DNA of 64,000 nt from Variovorax sp. V213 (GTDB taxonomy: Bacteria; Pseudomonadota; Gammaproteobacteria; Burkholderiales; Burkholderiaceae_C), in contig NZ_AP028664.1 of the NCBI RefSeq assembly GCF_041154455.1, forward strand, positions 3,783,001-3,847,000, in the 5' to 3' direction. The position numbers were made by a program, and so were the translations under genes. The first letter of the stretch is position 1; every line of letters starts with the position of its first letter. Under the pieces are notes generated by a model. The model worked only from the letters and a program-made list of their open reading frames with translations. It was not told the origin of the DNA and ran no database searches. This document shows positions 9,133 through 20,300 of the stretch, piece by piece.

Positions 9133-9917
9133 GTGAAGGATTCTATCGACGCGATCATTGCCTCACGCAGCGGCTTGCACACCCGCACCGCGCCGAATCC
9201 CGCGGCCCGCGCGGCCTCGGCGATGCGGGCATGGGTTGCCACGGCGCCGGCCGCATGCCACTGGGTGCCGGGCAAGGCATCGCACAGGTTCGCGATGGCT
9301 TCGGAGCTGCTGAACAGCCAGATCGCACGGCCCGCGGCGCCCTCGCGCGCCAGCGCGCGCGCCGCTTCGTCGAAGGACGGCGGCAGGCGCCGATAGGCGA
9401 CCACGGTGTCGCGGCAACCTTGCGCGGCTTCGATTTCGTTGGCGAGCCAGTCGCGCCCGCTGGGGTTGCCGGCCGCGTCGCCGCCACGAACGATCAGCAC
9501 GCGCACGCCCGCCGAGACCTGGGTTCGCACCCGGTCCCACAGCGCTTCGGAGTCGAAGCGGACGGCATCGGGCGCAGGCGCATCGATGGCCTCTTCCGGC
9601 ACGCCGGCACGCAGCAGAGCGCGCGCGGTGCCCGGACCGGTGGCCCAGAAACGCAGGCCTGCCGCGATCGCGTCCTTTGCTTCTGCGCCTTCCGCGTGAA
9701 GAAAGAAATGCTCGACCGCGGTGGCGCTCACGAACATCAGCGCCGCGTAGTCCGACAGGCGCTTCCAGGCTGCCCGGAGCGGCTGGGCGTCGACGGCGGG
9801 CTCGATGGCGATCAGAGGCAGTGCGGCCGCCTCGAGCCCCGCGGCGCGAAATTCGTCCACCCACTGCACGGCCTCGCGCGCCGGCCGCGTCACGATCACG
9901 GGCTTGGCGGCAGCCAT
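9129..9917 (-). CDS. hemD: uroporphyrinogen-III synthase HemD
   Basis: Closes and isomerises hydroxymethylbilane to uroporphyrinogen III, the branch-point intermediate of heme and siroheme synthesis. The protein has 262 residues, the family's normal size, starting MAAAKPVIVTRPAREA. HemD proteins are poorly conserved; the recognisable points are the N-terminal VTRP, the LMFVSATAVEHF segment and the late IWLFSSSEAI motif. The open frame extends upstream into hemC, but the ATG at 9917 has a GAGAG ribosome binding site and follows the hemC stop by 19 bases, so it is preferred. Confidence 0.9.
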   Translation of the reverse strand: MAAAKPVIVTRPAREAVQWVDEFRAAGLEAAALPLIAIEPAVDAQPLRAAWKRLSDYAALMFVSATAVEHFFLHAEGAEAKDAIAAGLRFWATGPGTARALLRAGVPEEAIDAPAPDAVRFDSEALWDRVRTQVSAGVRVLIVRGGDAAGNPSGRDWLANEIEAAQGCRDTVVAYRRLPPSFDEAARALAREGAAGRAIWLFSSSEAIANLCDALPGTQWHAAGAVATHARIAEAARAAGFGAVRVCKPLREAMIASIESFT

Positions 9918-9936
9918 GTCTCTCGGGTCGCCTGCT

Positions 9937-10842
9937 TCAATGAGCGCCGGCGGCGCGCAGCAGCGTGGCAGCCTGCTCTCCGAGCACGCCGGCCTGTGCA
10001 AAATCGGCCGCTTCAGCCTCTGCATGAACCCGCACCAGCGGTACGTTGCCCTCGGGATCGCCCCACGCAGCATCGATGCGCAATGCGCCGTCGGCCTGCC
10101 AGCGCGCATGAGCCGCCAGCGGCATGGAGCAGCTTCCGCCCATCGACCGGCTGACCGCGCGTTCGGCGGCAGTGGCCAGCCAATCGCCCCGGTGCGAAAG
10201 AGACGCGAGCAGCGCAATCAGATCGGCGCGGTCGGCCCGTACCTCGATGCCGAGTGCGCCCTGCCCCGCCGCCGGGAGCATGGTGTCGGGCTCGAACGCG
10301 ACGCGGATGCGCTCTTCGAGGCCGAGCCGCTTGAGCCCGGCCGCCGCGAGCACGATGGCGTCGTACTGGCCTTCGTCGAGCTTGCGCAGGCGGGTGTCGA
10401 GATTGCCGCGCAGCGGGCCGATGCGCAGGTCGGGCCGCAGGGCGCGCAACAGCACCACGCGCCGCAGGCTGGAGGTGCCGACGACAGCCCCCTGGGGTAG
10501 CTCGTCCAGTGAGGCATAACGCGGCGACACCAATGCGTCGCGCGGATCTTCGCGCTCCAGCACGCAGGCCAGCACAAAGCCCTCGGGCAGATCCATTGGC
10601 ACGTCCTTGAGCGAATGCACCGCGATGTCGGCACGGCCTTCCTCGAGCGCGAGCTCGAGCTCCTTCACGAAGAGGCCCTTGCCGCCCACCTTGCTGAGCG
10701 ATTTGTCGAGGATCTGGTCGCCACGCGTGGTCATGCCCAGCAGGCTGACCGCGTGGCCTTTTTCTTGCAGCAGCGCTTGCACGTGTTCGGCTTGCCACAG
10801 GGCCAGCCGGCTTTCGCGCGTGGCGATCACGATATTGCTCAA
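9937..10842 (-). CDS. hemC: hydroxymethylbilane synthase (porphobilinogen deaminase) HemC
   Basis: Polymerises four porphobilinogen units into hydroxymethylbilane. It carries [12 protein letters not shown] near the N-terminus, the KDVP and GTSSLRR substrate-binding motifs, and the dipyrromethane-cofactor Cys238 in [12 protein letters not shown] chose a TTG start at 10842, giving [11 protein letters not shown], because a GGGAGCG ribosome binding site lies just upstream; another TTG at 10863 would add seven atypical residues. It is the first gene of the heme operon and is divergent from ppc, with about 100 bases between the starts. Confidence 0.93.
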   Translation of the reverse strand: MSNIVIATRESRLALWQAEHVQALLQEKGHAVSLLGMTTRGDQILDKSLSKVGGKGLFVKELELALEEGRADIAVHSLKDVPMDLPEGFVLACVLEREDPRDALVSPRYASLDELPQGAVVGTSSLRRVVLLRALRPDLRIGPLRGNLDTRLRKLDEGQYDAIVLAAAGLKRLGLEERIRVAFEPDTMLPAAGQGALGIEVRADRADLIALLASLSHRGDWLATAAERAVSRSMGGSCSMPLAAHARWQADGALRIDAAWGDPEGNVPLVRVHAEAEAADFAQAGVLGEQAATLLRAAGAH

Positions 10843-10946
10843 GACCGCTCCCAAAAAGTACAAGTTTCAGACCTCCGGAATGCTAGCATGTTGCGCCGCA
10901 GCAACGCAGGCGGCGCACCCATTCAAGTCCCCAGGAACAACATCGA

Positions 10947-13793
10947 ATGAAAGCCAGCAAGACCCCTGCCCCGCCCAAGCGCCGCCAAGCCGAGGACCAG
11001 CCGCTGATCGACGACATCCGGCTGTTGGGCCGGATCCTCGGCGACGTGATCCGCGAACAGGAGGGCGAGGAGAGCTATGCACTGGTCGAGAAGATTCGCA
11101 CGCTGTCGGTGTCCTTCCGCCGCGATGCCGACCATGCCGCCGACCGCGCGCTGAAGAACCTGCTCAAGGGTCTCAGCGCAGCCGAGACAGTGCGCGTGAT
11201 TCGCGCCTTCACCTATTTCAGCCACCTGGCCAACCTGGCGGAAGACCGTCACCAGATCCGCCGCCGCACCGAGGCCGAGCGTGCCGGCGAAAGCGCCGAC
11301 GGCGATCTGCAGACGGCCCTCGCGCGCATCCGCAAGGCCGGCATCAAGCCCGACGAGGTGGTGGCTTCGCTGGCGCGCAGTTATGTGTCGCCGGTGCTGA
11401 CCGCGCACCCGACCGAAGTGCAGCGCAAGAGCATCCTCGATGCCGAGCGCGCCATTGCGCAGCTGCTCACCGCGCGCGACGAAATCAAGCTGCGCCAGAG
11501 CGCCTACGCTGCGGCCAAGGACGCGCTCTCGCCGCTCGAATTCGCCGAGAACGAAACGCAGATGCGCATCCGCGTCACGCAGATCTGGCAGACGCGCCTG
11601 TTGCGCTTCTCCAAGCTCACCGTGGCCGACGAGATCGAGAACGCGCTGAGCTACTACGAAGCCACGTTCCTGCGCGAAATTCCGCGCGTCTACGCCGATC
11701 TCGAAAAGGCGCTCGGCCAGGGCGGTACCGTGCCTTCGGTGGCACCCTTCCTGCGCATGGGCCAGTGGATCGGCGGTGACCGCGACGGCAATCCCAACGT
11801 CACGGCCGAAACGCTCGAATACGCTCTGCGCCGCCAGGCCGAACTGGCACTGCGCCATTACCTCACCGAAGTGCATTACCTCGGCAGCGAACTCTCGCTT
11901 TCCGCCACGCTGGTGGACGTGTCGGTCGAGATGCAGGCGCTGGCCGAACGCTCGCCGGACACCAGCGAACACCGCAAGGACGAGCCCTACCGCCGCGCAC
12001 TCACCGGGGTGTATGCGCGCCTCGCGGCCACGCTGCGCGACTTGGCTGGCGGCGAGGCCGCGCGCCATGCCGTGCCGCCGCAAAACCCCTACACCCGGGC
12101 CGAGGAGTTTCTGGCCGATCTTCACACCGTGGAACAGTCGCTCGCCGAGAAGCACGGCACCGTGCTGGCCGCACCGCGCCTGCGGCCGCTGATTCGCGCG
12201 GTGGAGGTGTTCGGTTTCCACCTGGCCACGGTCGACCTGCGCCAGAGTTCGGACAAGCACGAGGCCGTGATCGCCGAGCTGCTGGCCACCGCGCGCATCG
12301 AGCCCGCGTACGCCTCGCTGGCCGAAGAGGCCAAGCAGACGCTGCTGCTCAAGCTGCTCGACGATGCGCGTCCGCTGCGCGTGCCCGATGCCGAATACTC
12401 GCCGCTCGCGAAGAGCGAACTCGCGATCTTCGCGGCCGCGCGCATCGCGCGTGCGCGATACGGTGCGGCGGCCATCCGCCACTACATCATCAGCCACACC
12501 GAAACGGTGAGCGACCTGCTCGAAGCGCTGCTGCTGCAAAAGGAAGTGGGCCTGTTGCGCGGCAAGATGGACAGCAACGCGACCTGCGACCTGATCGTGG
12601 TGCCGCTGTTCGAAACCATCGAAGACCTGCGCAACGCCGCGCCCATCGTGCGCGCCTTCTATGCGCTGCCGAACATCCAGGCGCTGATCGAGCGCTCGGG
12701 CGCCGAACAGGACGTGATGCTCGGCTACAGCGACAGCAACAAGGACGGCGGCATCTTCACCAGCAACTGGGAGCTCTACCGCGCCGGCATCGCGCTGGTG
12801 GCGCTGTTCGACGAGCTCAACAAGAAGAAGAAAACCAATCCGATCCGCTTGCGCATGTTCCACGGCCGCGGCGGCACGGTGGGGCGCGGCGGCGGCCCGA
12901 GCTACCAGGCGATCCTCGCGCAGCCCCCCGGCACGGTGCGCGGCCAGATCCGCCTCACCGAGCAGGGCGAAGTCATCGGCTCGAAGTACGCGAATCGCGA
13001 GATCGGCCGGCGCAACCTCGAGACGCTGGTCGCCGCCACGCTCGAAGCCACGCTGCTGCCGCAGGCCAAGTCGGCGCCTGCCACATTCCTTTCGGCAGCC
13101 GGGGAGCTTTCGACCGCAAGCATGGCGGCCTACCGCAGGCTGGTCTACGAAACCCCGGGCTTCGGCGATTACTTCTTCGGCTCCACGCCGATCCGCGAGA
13201 TTGCCGAACTCAACATCGGCTCACGTCCCGCTTCGCGCAACCCGAGCCACAAGATCGACGACCTGCGCGCCGTGCCGTGGAGCTTCAGCTGGGGCCAATG
13301 CCGGCTCACCATTCCCGGCTGGTTCGGCTTCGGCTCGGGCGTGGAACAGTTCCTGGCGTCGGCCGAAACGCCGGCTGCGCGCAAGGAACGCCTCGCGCTG
13401 CTGCGCCGCATGTATGCGCAGTGGCCGTTCTTTCGCACCCTGCTCTCCAACATGGACATGGTGCTTGCCAAGAGCGACCTCGCGCTGGCCTCGCGCTACG
13501 CCGAACTCGTGACCGATCGCAAGCTGCGTCAGAAGGTGTTCTCGATGATCGACACCGAATGGCACCGCACCTCCGACGCGCTCACCCTCATCACCGGCGC
13601 CAAGCAAAGGCTCGAGGGCAATGCCGAGATGCAGCGCTCCGTGCGCCACCGCTTTCCGTACATCGACCCGCTGCATCACCTGCAGGTCGAGCTGATGCGG
13701 CGCTATCGCGCGGGCGAAGGCGGCGAGCGGCTGCAACGGGGCATCCACATCTCCATCAACGGGGTCGCGGCCGGCTTGCGCAACACCGGCTGA
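10947..13793 (+). CDS. ppc: phosphoenolpyruvate carboxylase
   Basis: Anaplerotic enzyme converting phosphoenolpyruvate and bicarbonate to oxaloacetate in the cytoplasm. The 948 residues match the family's usual size. Catalytic motifs are intact: His154 in [12 protein letters not shown], the GDRDGNP motif, [10 protein letters not shown], and the Arg/Gly-rich [14 protein letters not shown] loop. The C-terminus ends [12 protein letters not shown], matching the typical invariant NTG end. AGGA lies 10 bases before the ATG. It faces away from hemC, and a hairpin follows the stop. Confidence 0.97.
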   Translation: MKASKTPAPPKRRQAEDQPLIDDIRLLGRILGDVIREQEGEESYALVEKIRTLSVSFRRDADHAADRALKNLLKGLSAAETVRVIRAFTYFSHLANLAEDRHQIRRRTEAERAGESADGDLQTALARIRKAGIKPDEVVASLARSYVSPVLTAHPTEVQRKSILDAERAIAQLLTARDEIKLRQSAYAAAKDALSPLEFAENETQMRIRVTQIWQTRLLRFSKLTVADEIENALSYYEATFLREIPRVYADLEKALGQGGTVPSVAPFLRMGQWIGGDRDGNPNVTAETLEYALRRQAELALRHYLTEVHYLGSELSLSATLVDVSVEMQALAERSPDTSEHRKDEPYRRALTGVYARLAATLRDLAGGEAARHAVPPQNPYTRAEEFLADLHTVEQSLAEKHGTVLAAPRLRPLIRAVEVFGFHLATVDLRQSSDKHEAVIAELLATARIEPAYASLAEEAKQTLLLKLLDDARPLRVPDAEYSPLAKSELAIFAAARIARARYGAAAIRHYIISHTETVSDLLEALLLQKEVGLLRGKMDSNATCDLIVVPLFETIEDLRNAAPIVRAFYALPNIQALIERSGAEQDVMLGYSDSNKDGGIFTSNWELYRAGIALVALFDELNKKKKTNPIRLRMFHGRGGTVGRGGGPSYQAILAQPPGTVRGQIRLTEQGEVIGSKYANREIGRRNLETLVAATLEATLLPQAKSAPATFLSAAGELSTASMAAYRRLVYETPGFGDYFFGSTPIREIAELNIGSRPASRNPSHKIDDLRAVPWSFSWGQCRLTIPGWFGFGSGVEQFLASAETPAARKERLALLRRMYAQWPFFRTLLSNMDMVLAKSDLALASRYAELVTDRKLRQKVFSMIDTEWHRTSDALTLITGAKQRLEGNAEMQRSVRHRFPYIDPLHHLQVELMRRYRAGEGGERLQRGIHISINGVAAGLRNTG

Positions 13794-13822
13794 CGGCGTC
13801 CGGATCGATCGAGGAACAGACC

Positions 13823-13851
13823 AGGAAAGGGCGTCTTGTACGCCTTTTCCT
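13823..13851 (+). terminator. hairpin downstream of ppc, probable terminator
   Basis: AGGAAAGGGCGT and ACGCCTTTTCCT pair over 12 bp (one G-T wobble) around CTTGT, 30 bases after the ppc stop. The right arm contains four T residues, but no T-run follows the stem, so it may act as a Rho-independent terminator only weakly or as an mRNA end stabiliser. Confidence 0.6.
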
Positions 13852-13977
13852 ACGCAAACAATTGCTGAATAGCAATCCGTAAGGTCAATTAAGAGAGTAG
13901 GGTCGGGAACGTTCAAAGTTTCTCGCTATCTCTCGCAATCGCGCGGCAGCTCGAGTCGTATTCAGGAGCCCGTTGCA

Positions 13978-14196
13978 ATGTCCACCCCGCAGTCCCTCAC
14001 CCATTCGCAGATCGATTTCGTCACTAACGATTTCGAGGCGCTGGCCTCCCACATGCGCCACTGCGCACGTGCCCACGGGCGATGGTTCTCGATGCGAAGC
14101 CACATGCAGCGGGTGCGTGCACTCGCTGCGGGCCGGATCGTCACGATGGCCTGCGTTGCGGCAGCTTTCGGCATCGGGCTCTTCGCCATCGCCTGA
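13978..14196 (+). CDS. small single-span membrane protein of unknown function
   Basis: A 72-residue protein with a good AGGAG ribosome binding site. The N-terminal 45 residues are polar and His/Arg-rich (HMRHCARAHGRW, MRSHMQRVR); the C-terminus is one hydrophobic segment (IVTMACVAAAFGIGLFAIA), giving a tail-anchored topology with a basic cytoplasmic head. I do not recognise a family. It lies between the ppc hairpin and the glucan synthase gene on the same strand, so a link with ndvB is possible but unproven. Confidence 0.65.
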   Translation: MSTPQSLTHSQIDFVTNDFEALASHMRHCARAHGRWFSMRSHMQRVRALAAGRIVTMACVAAAFGIGLFAIA

Positions 14197-14258
14197 GGGT
14201 GGCCGTCCCTGACCCGATCCGGGCTGCAACTCCCCCCGCGAGGGGACAAGCAGGCAGC

Positions 14259-14294
14259 ATGCCATTCGAATTCCACACAAAGGCGGCGCAATGA
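14259..14294 (+). CDS. possible 11-codon upstream ORF ending at the ndvB start
   Basis: ATG at 14259 opens an 11-codon frame (MPFEFHTKAAQ) whose stop overlaps the ndvB ATG as ATGA. A weak CAGG lies upstream. If translated, the ribosome would pass through the left arm of the 14277-14307 hairpin and end exactly at the ndvB start, which would open the hairpin and couple the two. There is no evidence of expression. Confidence 0.25.
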   Translation: MPFEFHTKAAQ

Positions 14295-14307
14295 GCGCCG
14301 CCTTTGT
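14277..14307 (+). promoter_or_regulatory. perfect 13-bp hairpin enclosing the ndvB start codon
   Basis: ACAAAGGCGGCGC (14277-14289) and GCGCCGCCTTTGT (14295-14307) are perfectly complementary. The loop AATGA contains the ndvB ATG, and the only purine-rich candidate ribosome binding site (AAAGG) is inside the left arm. It may be a translational gate, or an intrinsic terminator of the small upstream gene, in which case the ndvB start would be further downstream (for example GTG at 14371). Confidence 0.7.
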
Positions 14308-17300
14308 CGTTGATCGACTCGCAGATCTCAGCCCGTACGCGCGCGCGCTGCTCCTCGCGCCGCATGATCCGGTGGCGCAGCCGATCCGCGCCGAACTCTT
14401 CGGCGCCCAGCGCTTCGAACAGCACGGCCATAGCCTGGCCCGGGCCCAGGTCGTCGAAGTCGACCCCCGCCGCGCGCGCGAAGGCGCGCCCTTTTTTCCA
14501 CGCGTCGACGAGAACCTCGAATCGCTGCGCAATGCTTTCGACTACATCGCGCTCATTTCGCAGAGCGGGCGGTATGTGTCGCCCGCGGCCGAATGGCTGC
14601 TCGACAACTTCCACCTGGTGGAAGCCCAGCTCCAGCAGATCCACGACGGCGTGCCGCGCAGCTATTACGCGCGCCTGCCGAAGCTCGCCACGCCGCCGCT
14701 CGCGGGGCTGCCGCGCGTCTACGGCATCGCGTGGGCCTATGTGGCCCACACCGACAGCGTGCTCAACGAGACGCTGTTCACTGCCTTTCTCAATGCCTAC
14801 CAGGACATCGACGAGCTCACGCTCGGCGAGCTCTGGGCGCTGCCCACCACTTTGCGCGTGGTGCTGCTCGAAAACCTGCGCCGCGTGGCCGAGAGCATTG
14901 CGGAGAACAAGGTTGCGCGCGAGATAGCCCATGCGGTCTGGGATGCGGCGCCGCATCTGTCGACGCAAGACCTGGACGCGCTGTATCGCGCATTGCAAAG
15001 CCACAACCTGCAGGATGCCTACATCACGCAGCTCTGGCAGCGCCTGCCGGTGGAGCATGGCGAGAACATGACTGCGCTGGTGCAATGGACCGAGCAGCAC
15101 TGCCCCAACGGGCCGGCACTGATTGGCGAAGCGCAGAACGCAGAAGCCGCGGCCAACCTCACCGTCGGCAACATCATTACCACGCTGCGCATGATCGGCC
15201 AGGTCGAGTGGAGCGACCTGATCGAACCCGTCAGCCGCTCGCTGCGCGTGCTGCGCGAGCTGCCGAGCTTCGCGGCCGAAAGCGAGCTCACGCGCCAGCA
15301 GATCACGCACGCGATGGAGCGGGTTGCGCGCGACAGCGGCCGCTCCGAGCGCGAGGTAGCGCAGGCCGTGGTGCGGCTCGCGGCCGCCGCGCCGGCCGAG
15401 GATGCACACGCGGATACCGACCGCGCCGACGGCACCACCGGCTACTACATGTTCGGCCAGGGGCGCGCCGCGCTGATCGCGGTGCTGCAATCCGACGCCG
15501 CGACGGGCCACGCCCGCCGGCCTGCAGGAATCTGGCCGCTGCCCAGCCTCCGCAGCTGGCGCCTGCCTGCCTATGTGCTCTCCATCGTGCTGGGCACCGT
15601 GTGGCTGCTGGCGGCGGTGGCGAACGGCCTGCCGCCCCCTCGTGGCTGGAGCACCGTTGCAGCAATAGCGCTGCTCGCATGGCCGCTCTCGGAGGCGTTG
15701 ATCGCCCTGGCGCAGCGCATCATGGCCGAGTCGGTGCGGGTGCAGGCCTTGCCGCGGCTCGACTTCCCGGCCGGCATTCCCGAACGGCACCGAGTGCTCG
15801 TCGTCATTCCCACGCTGCTGAGTTCGCCCGCGAACACCGCGCAGCTCGCCCATCGGCTCGAACTGCACTGGCTTGCCAACCGCGAGGAGCACGCACAGTT
15901 CGCGCTGCTGACCGACTGGGCCGACGCTGTGCAGGCCTCGCTGCCGGACGACGCACCACTGCTCGACGATGCCATTGCGCGCATCGCAGCCCTCAACGCG
16001 AAATATCCGGCGGCCGCAGGCGCGGCCTCACGCTTCTTGCTGCTGCACCGCCCACGCAGCTGGAGCGGCACCGAAGAACGCTGGATGGGCTGGGAGCGCA
16101 AGCGCGGCAAGATCGAAATGCTGATGCGCCTCCTGGCAACGGGCGATGCCAGCGGCTTTCTGCCACTCGCGCCGGGCCAACGGCTGGCGCCGGGACGAAC
16201 GCCCTATGTGCTGACACTCGACAGCGACACCGGCCTGCCGCCCGGCGCGCTGCGCGATCTGGTGTCGATTGCCGCCCACCCGCTCAACGCGCCCGAGATC
16301 GACGCGCAAAGCCGGCGCGTGGTCGCGGGCTTCGGCATCCTCCAGCCGCGCATCGTGACGCCGTTTCCGATGCGCAACGAGCGCTCGCTCTTCCACTGGA
16401 TGTTTGCCGGACAGTGCGGGCTCGACCCCTACGGCAGCGGCGCGTCCGACATCTACCAGGACGTGTTCGGCAGCGGCTCCTTCACCGGCAAGGGCCTGCT
16501 GAATGTGCGCGCTGTGCACACCACGCTCGATCGCCGCCTGCCCGAAGGCGCGGTGCTGAGCCACGACCTGCTCGAAGGCACGGTCGCGCGCTGCGCGATG
16601 GTGAGCGACGTGGTGCTGATCGAGGACCACCCTCACCACGCGGGCGTGGCCGCATCGCGCGTGCACCGCTGGGTGCGCGGCGACTGGCAGCTGCTGCCGC
16701 TGATATGGCGCGCCAGGCGCTTCGGCATCGACGCACTCGGACTCTGGAAGATGGGTGACAACCTGCGCCGCTCGCTGGTGGTGCCCACCTCTTTCGCGCT
16801 GCTGGTGCTGGTGATCTTCACGCAGGCCATGCCGCTCGGATGGGCGCTTGCCGCGGTCGCTTCGGCGCTCACACTGGGGCCGCTGCTCGGCGCATTGGCC
16901 GGACTGGTGCCGACGCGCCGCGCCATCGAGCTGCGCCACTTCTTCGACGTCGGTGCCGTCGAGCTGCTGCGCGCCATGGCGGGCGCGGCCTGGCAGTTCG
17001 TTCAACTGGCGGCGCACACGCGCCTGCTGCTCGATGCGATGTTCCTGGCGACATGGCGGCTGACTGTCAGCCGCAAGCATTTGCTCCAATGGACCACGAC
17101 CGCGCAGGCGCAGGCCCAGTCGAGCCAGCGGCTGCCGCCCTTCCTGCGCAGCGCGGCGCTCGGCAGCGTGCTCTGCCTGGCACTGGCGGTGGTGGCGGCG
17201 CGCTGGAGCGCCTACCCGGTGGCCGGGCCTCTTCTGTTCGTGGCCTGGGCGCTGGCGCCGTTCGCGGCCTGGTGGAGCAGCCGCGTCGATCCGGACGTGC

Positions 17301-20300
17301 CCGATCCGTTGAGCGCCGAACAACGCGGCTACCTCGAAAAACTGGCACAGGACACCTGGCGGTTCTTCGAGCACGTGGTCGGTCCGGACGACAACCACCT
17401 GCCGCCCGACAACCTGCAGCTCGAGCCGCAGCCGACCATCGCCCACCGCACCTCGCCGACCAACATCGGCATGTACCTGCTGGCGACGTGCTGCGCGCGC
17501 GAGTTCGGCTGGCTCGACACCGCGGCGCTGCTGGCGCGAATCACCGCCACGCTCGACACCATCGATCGCATGCAGAAGCACGAGGGCCATCTCTTCAACT
17601 GGTACGACACGCAGACCCTGCGCCTGCTGCCGCCGGCCTATGTGTCCAGCGTGGATAGCGGCAACTTCGCGGGCCATCTGGTGGCCGTGGCCCAGGCCTG
17701 CCGCGCCTTCGCCGCGGAAGGCTGCCAGAGCCACGAAGAACCCGCACTGGAAGCGCTGGCACGGCGCTGCGACGCGCTGCACGCCGGCATGGATTTCAGC
17801 GGCCTCTACGACCCCAAGCGGCACCTGTTCCACATCGGCCTGCGCGTCGAGGAGAACGTGCTCGACGCGAGCTACTACGACCTGCTGGCCTCCGAAGCGC
17901 GCTTGCTGAGCTTCCTGGCCATTGCCAAGGGCGACGTGCCCCGGCGCCACTGGATGGCGCTGGGCCGGCCGTTCCTGCTGGTGGGTTACCAGCCCGGCCT
18001 CAAGTCGTGGTCCGGCTCGATGTTCGAATACCTGATGCCCGCGCTCGTGATGTCCGAGCCCGCCGACGGCCTGCTGCAGGTGGCCAACACCGCGGCCATT
18101 GCCGAGCAGCAGGCTTTCGGCCGTTCGCAGAGCCTGCCGTGGGGCATTTCGGAGTCGGCCTACTTCGCGCAGGACCATTCGCTGGCCTTCCAGTACTCGC
18201 CCTTCGGCGTGCCGCGCCTCGCACTGCGCCGCACGCCCCCCACCGACCGCGTGGTGGCGCCCTATGCGAGCGCCATGGCCGCCGTGCTTGCACCGGCCGC
18301 GGCGGTGGTCAACCTGGAACTGCTCGAATCACTTGGCGCGCGGGGCGAATTCGGCTTCCATGATGCGCTGGACTTCACCACCTCGCGCCAGGCCGAAGGC
18401 CAGGACTTCACCGTGGTGCGCAACTTCATGGCGCACCACCAGGGCATGTCGCTCGTGGCGCTGTGCCACGTGCTGCGCGCCGAGGCGCCGCGGCGCTGGT
18501 TCGGCAGTGCCGCGCTGGTGCAGGCGCACGAATCTCTGCTGCACGAACGCACGCCGCGGCAGATCATCGGCAGTGCCGATCCACGCACACCGCCCGAGCC
18601 CGGCCCGGCCGAACTGGCGCCGCTGTTCCAGCCCCGCGCGGTGGACCCGACGGCGTCCGGCTTCCAGCCCACGCACCTGCTGTCGAACGGGCGCTACACG
18701 GTGGCCCTGCGTGCCAACGGCGCAGGTGTCAGCCGCTGGCACGCGTTCAACGTGACCCGCTGGCGCGACGATCCCCTGCGCGACAGCCATGGCACCTTCT
18801 TCTTCCTGCGCGACGAAGGGCAGCAGGAGCTCGTCTCGCTCACCGCCCTGCCCGCGCCCGGCGCCGGCTGGAGCTACCGCACCCGCTTTCTTGCCGAGCA
18901 GGTGCAGTTCGATGCGGCCGGCGACGGCTTGCACGTGCGCACCACGGTGCTGATCAGCCCCGAAGACGACACCGAGCTGCGCAACATCACGCTGCACAAC
19001 GCCGGCGAGGAGACCCGCACGCTGGAGCTCCTCTCCTACTTCGAGCCGGTGCTGTCGTATCCCAAGGCCGACGAGGCGCATCCGGCCTTCGCCAACCTGT
19101 TCGTCGAATCGCGCTGGGAACCCGCGTGGCGCGCGCTGCTGATGACGCGCAAGCCGCGCCTGCATGGCGACCCGGTGGTGGCCGCCGCGCACTTCCTCGC
19201 CTCGGTCGATGCCCATGTGCTTTCGATCGACTGCATGACCGACCGGCGCGCGTTCATCGGCCGCAACCGTTCGCTCGCGAGCCCCGCGCTCGATCCGCAG
19301 CCGCTGGCGGCAGACGGAACACCGGTGAACGGCCTCGATCCCATCGCGTGCCTTCGCGTGCGCCTGTCGATCGCACCGGGGGCCACCGCGCACCTGAGCT
19401 TTGCGACCGCCGCGGACGAAAGCATCGAGGCACTGATGCCCAGCATCGACCGCTACCTGGAGCCGATGCACGTCGAGCGCGCGATGCGCATGGCCGCCAC
19501 GCTGGCGCAGGTGCGGTTGCGCGACCTGAGCATCGCGCCCGCGCAGACCTTCGCGCTGCAAGACCTGACGACCATCCTCACCTACACCACGCCGCGCGTG
19601 ATGAAGGACCGCGGGCTGATCGACCTGCGCCAGATCTGGCGCTTCGGCATCTCGGGCGACAAGCCGATCGTGCTGGTCGCCATCCATTCGATGAACGGCA
19701 TGGGGCTCATCAACGCGCTGCTGCGCGCGCAGCCGTGGTGGGGCTTTGGCGGCGTGGCCTGCGACCTGGTGGTGCTCAACAGCGAGCCAAGCTCCTACCT
19801 GATGCCGTTGCAGCGCGAGATCGAAGCCCTGCGCCTGCGCGTCGCGCACCAGACCCAGAACAGTTTTCCGCGCAACGACACGGCGGGCTTCTACCTGCTG
19901 CGCGACCACGAGGTGGCGCCTTCCGAGAAGGCTGCGCTGTCCAAGCTGGCGCGCGTGGTGTTCACTGCCGATGGGCGCTCGCTCGAAATGCAGGTGGCGG
20001 CGCTCCACGAAGCGCGGGTCGACGCCGGAACGGGCGCCGAGTTTCCTGCGGCATCATCGCGCGTTGCCTTGCTCGCACGGCCGACGGGAGTTCCTTCGGC
20101 GGAAGTGCCCACCGGGGGCTTCGATACCGAAAGCGGCGAGTTCCGCTTCGAGATCGATGCCGGCCACCGCACACCGCGCCCCTGGATCAATGTGATCGCC
20201 AACGCCGGTTTCGGCTTCCAGGTGTCCGAATGGGGCACCGGCTTCACCTGGGCCGGCAACAGCCGCATGCACCAGGTCACGCCATGGTCGAACGATCCGG

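Noticed and set aside
9918..10217. 100-codon upstream extension of hemD
   Set aside because: The extension overlaps hemC and has no conservation; the ATG at 9917 has its own ribosome binding site.
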